The notes under the pieces were generated by a model that worked only from the letters and a program-made list of their open reading frames with translations, made no database searches and was not told where the DNA came from. DNA of 7,088 nucleotides from Rhizobium sp. (GTDB taxonomy: Bacteria; Pseudomonadota; Alphaproteobacteria; Rhizobiales; Rhizobiaceae): assembly GCA_003501385.1 (NCBI GenBank), contig DNPN01000094.1:1198-8285 (forward strand). Direction: 5' to 3'. The translations under genes and the position numbers were made by a program. This document shows, in pieces, positions 6,009 through 7,088 of the stretch. How positions within the stretch are numbered: the stretch's first letter is position 1; every line of letters begins with the position of its first letter.

Positions 6009-6077
6009 ATGAATCTGCCACGCGGATTCCCAGGATTGAAAGAGAGACTGAGAGATGAAAACCAACGAGTTGAGTGA
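6009..6077 (+). CDS. Possible 22-codon leader ORF overlapping the repressor start
   Basis: An ATG at 6009 preceded by GGGGA (5999-6003, 5-base spacing) opens a 22-residue frame beginning MNLPRGFPGL and ending with TGA at 6075-6077, 23 bases inside the nolR-like gene in a different frame. Its ribosome-binding site looks better than that of the repressor. It could be a translated leader that couples or limits repressor translation, or chance. No similarity to known leader peptides was recognised. Confidence 0.3.
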   Translation: MNLPRGFPGLKERLRDENQRVE

Positions 6078-6372
6078 TCACTCCAACGCCGCCGCCGGCC
6101 TGCTGACAGCGATGGCAAATCCAAAGAGACTGATGATTTTGTGCAGCCTGGTGCAAGGCGAAGTTCCTGTCGGTGTACTGGCATCGCAAGTGGGCTTGAG
6201 CCAATCAGCCCTGTCACAGCATCTTTCAAAGCTACGCGCGCAAAAGCTGGTGAAGACTCGCAGAGATGCGCAGACAATCTATTATTCCAGCACGTCTGAT
6301 GCCGTGATGAAGGTTCTCGGTACGCTTGAGAATATCTTTTGCAATCAGGAAGCGACACGCAACGCAGCGTAA
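6055..6372 (+). CDS. nolR: NolR-like ArsR-family winged-helix repressor
   Basis: This 105-aa cytoplasmic DNA-binding protein is a compact ArsR/SmtB-type winged helix. AAGLLTAMANPKRLMIL (13-29) is the first conserved helix pair. GLSQSALSQHLSKLRAQKLV (47-66) is the helix-turn-helix with the recognition helix. RRDAQTIYYSS (69-79) is the wing, and VMKVLGTLENIF (84-95) the dimerisation helix. The 47-90 stretch closely resembles rhizobial NolR, the repressor of nodulation genes that also acts as a wider regulator. Metal-site residues of ArsR or SmtB are not evident. Cys30 and Cys96 are 66 residues apart, as in the thiol-sensing members BigR, SqrR and HlyU, so the protein could sense sulfide or oxidant. 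The start at 6055 has only a weak GAGAG site. Several NolR-box matches flank the gene, suggesting autoregulation. Family is certain; orthology to NolR is probable. Confidence 0.8.
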   Translation: MKTNELSDHSNAAAGLLTAMANPKRLMILCSLVQGEVPVGVLASQVGLSQSALSQHLSKLRAQKLVKTRRDAQTIYYSSTSDAVMKVLGTLENIFCNQEATRNAA

Positions 6373-6402
6373 ATGATAACGCTGACATAAGCGCCCCATA
6401 AA

Positions 6403-6451
6403 GAATTATGACGGCTTGGAATGTCCAAAAAAGCCATGCCGTCATGAATTC
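6403..6451. repeat. Large inverted repeat downstream of the nolR-like gene
   Basis: GAATT-ATGACGGC (6403-6415) pairs with GCCGTCAT-G-AATTC (6438-6451), giving 13 base pairs with one bulged G. The loop contains a second stem, TTGGA/TCCAA, around ATG (6416-6428). No T run follows. It starts 31 bases after the repressor stop and may protect or end its mRNA, or be a regulator site. Confidence 0.45.
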
Positions 6452-6518
6452 TGACTGCGAAAATACACATCCGGTCATTATTCTGGGCCATAACTTGGCA
6501 CCCGAGACAGGCGGTGTT

Positions 6519-6534
6519 TTTAGTCAATCTCGAA
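6519..6534 (+). promoter_or_regulatory. Candidate NolR box 4
   Basis: TTTAG-N9-AA fits the degenerate NolR motif, about 150 bases downstream of the repressor stop. No promoter could be recognised beside it. Confidence 0.2.
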
Positions 6535-6651
6535 AACAGATTACGGTTAAGGTCAATTTCCTGACAGGATGCTGAACTGTCGTAACGCTTTGTTTTCGAG
6601 CGGCTGAAGATTGCGGCGAAATGTCGTTTACCACATAATAGACGTGATGAT

Positions 6652-6686
6652 GGCAGGTCCCGAGCTTTTAAAGCCCACGACCTGCC
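6652..6686. repeat. 8-bp inverted repeat with nested palindrome
   Basis: GGCAGGTC (6652-6659) and GACCTGCC (6679-6686) are exact reverse complements. Between them lies a second dyad, GCTTTTAAAGC (6664-6674). Together they could form a stable stem-loop in RNA on either strand or a paired regulator site. No T run adjoins either end, so it is not a standard terminator. Confidence 0.45.
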
Positions 6687-6703
6687 CTTGATCATCGGTC
6701 ACG

Positions 6704-6719
6704 ATATTGCAGCTCTAAT
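6704..6719 (-). promoter_or_regulatory. Candidate NolR box 5
   Basis: On the minus strand this reads ATTAG-N9-AT, a fit to the NolR motif, in DNA with no assigned gene. Confidence 0.2.
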
Positions 6720-6782
6720 GCTTTGCGCAAAACTGCGCTCAACACGGCTGCAACACATCATACTTCCCACATCTTTGACACC

Positions 6783-6799
6783 AACGTCTATATGACGTT
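6783..6799. repeat. Operator-like palindrome AACGTC-TATAT-GACGTT
   Basis: The 6-base arms are exact reverse complements around TATAT. With a one-base bulge the symmetry extends outward to CCA and TGG. TTGACA lies just upstream (6775-6780) but has no -10 partner at normal spacing. The symmetry and size suit a dimeric transcription factor, identity unknown. Confidence 0.4.
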
Positions 6800-6958
6800 T
6801 GGGCAGATGCGATCATCGAACTGCCTTTCGATTTTAGTACATGATCAGGGAAAAATTCAACCACGACCTGCTTGCGCAGAGCTTGTCATCACCAATTATT
6901 TCACAAAATTTGGGTTTTCGAGCGCGGCAATGACACGCATCGCCCACGGTTTTCCGTT

Positions 6959-6970
6959 ATGCTATAGCAT
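6959..6970. repeat. Perfect 12-base palindrome ATGCTATAGCAT
   Basis: The sequence equals its own reverse complement and lies 37 bases before the ORF open at the right edge. It could be an operator or part of a promoter, since its core contains TATAG. No matching -35 was seen. Confidence 0.3.
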
Positions 6971-7007
6971 GTCGCGTTAAACGGGATGAGTTGAACTGAT
7001 AACGGAC

Positions 7008-7088
7008 ATGGGCAAAAGAAGGATAAAACGCGGCTCCGTTGAATCCAATAACATGTGCCGCGCTTTAGAGTTTGTCCGGGAAAAGTGG
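7008..7088 (+). CDS. Possible 5' end of an unidentified gene running off the window
   Basis: An ATG at 7008 opens 27 codons without a stop up to the last base. The product begins MGKRRIKRGS and is basic. Upstream GGGATGAG (6983-6990) is too far to be a normal ribosome-binding site, and ACGGA at 7002-7006 is too close and weak. I do not recognise a family from so little sequence, and it may be a chance frame. Confidence 0.25.
   Translation, partial: MGKRRIKRGSVESNNMCRALEFVREKW

Larger units (their letters stand above)
5706..6054. other. AT-rich regulatory intergenic region upstream of the nolR-like gene
   Basis: These 349 bases are clearly richer in A and T than the genes on either side and hold no convincing full-length gene. 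They contain a CRP-type palindrome, three matches to the NolR box, a 7-bp dyad, a pair of T-rich direct repeats, a possible promoter and a short leader ORF, all listed separately. The density of dyads suggests a complex promoter for the repressor gene. Confidence 0.6.
6373..7007. other. Long intergenic region without a convincing gene
   Basis: Open frames here (a 116-codon frame on the minus strand from 6695 to 6345 overlapping the repressor, and an 85-codon frame at 6723-6980) show no recognisable family, no good ribosome-binding site and atypical composition, so I do not call them. The region does hold four inverted repeats and two NolR-box matches, listed separately. A small RNA is possible, but no structure ends in a T run. 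Confidence 0.5.

Noticed and set aside
6496..6512. TGGCAC resembling a sigma-54 -24 element
   Set aside because: The matching TTGC at -12 is absent (ACAG is found at that spacing).
6345..6695. 116-codon minus-strand frame overlapping the end of the repressor gene
   Set aside because: No recognisable family, no good ribosome-binding site, overlap with a real gene, and its region is better explained by inverted repeats.
6775..6803. Perfect TTGACA -35 box
   Set aside because: At 16 to 18 bases downstream there is no acceptable -10; the TATAT seen is too close and belongs to the palindrome.
6723..6980. 85-codon plus-strand frame
   Set aside because: No family pattern and no ribosome-binding site; it runs through two palindromes and looks like non-coding sequence.

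Overview
The window looks like chromosomal DNA of a member of the Rhizobiaceae (Agrobacterium, Allorhizobium or Rhizobium type). The evidence is a choXWV choline-uptake operon whose binding protein keeps the choline-pocket residues of Sinorhizobium ChoX, a NolR-type ArsR-family repressor, a DUF2333 membrane protein and moderately GC-rich coding DNA. No rRNA, tRNA, IS element, phage gene or CRISPR array was seen.

Layout. The left part (106-1890) is on the minus strand: thymidine kinase (tdk) followed 93 bases downstream by a DUF2333 membrane protein. A 198-base divergent intergenic region (1891-2088) separates tdk from the choline operon. The plus-strand operon choX-choW-choV (2089-5094) encodes a periplasmic choline-binding protein, a permease and an ATPase. 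Two hairpins lie in the choX-choW gap, choW and choV overlap by ATGA, and a clear intrinsic terminator follows choV (5130-5162). Next comes a short FMN-binding split-barrel protein related to HugZ (5199-5705).

The right part is regulatory. An AT-rich 349-base region (5706-6054) precedes a 105-aa ArsR-family repressor closely resembling NolR (6055-6372). It holds a near-perfect CRP-type palindrome, three matches to the degenerate NolR box, a 7-bp dyad, and a short leader ORF overlapping the repressor start. From 6373 to 7007 I see no convincing gene, but there are several strong inverted repeats and two more NolR-box matches. A short ORF is open at the right edge.

The genes form separate transcription units. 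ChoXWV would import choline for conversion to glycine betaine (osmoprotection) or for catabolism and phosphatidylcholine synthesis, although no bet or pcs gene is in the window. Most of the window is ordinary housekeeping or uptake DNA. The most noteworthy signal is the repressor: its DNA-reading region is NolR-like, yet it carries two cysteines 66 residues apart, the spacing of the thiol-sensing ArsR proteins BigR, SqrR and HlyU, and it sits among several candidate NolR boxes. I do not see a convincing undescribed multi-gene system.
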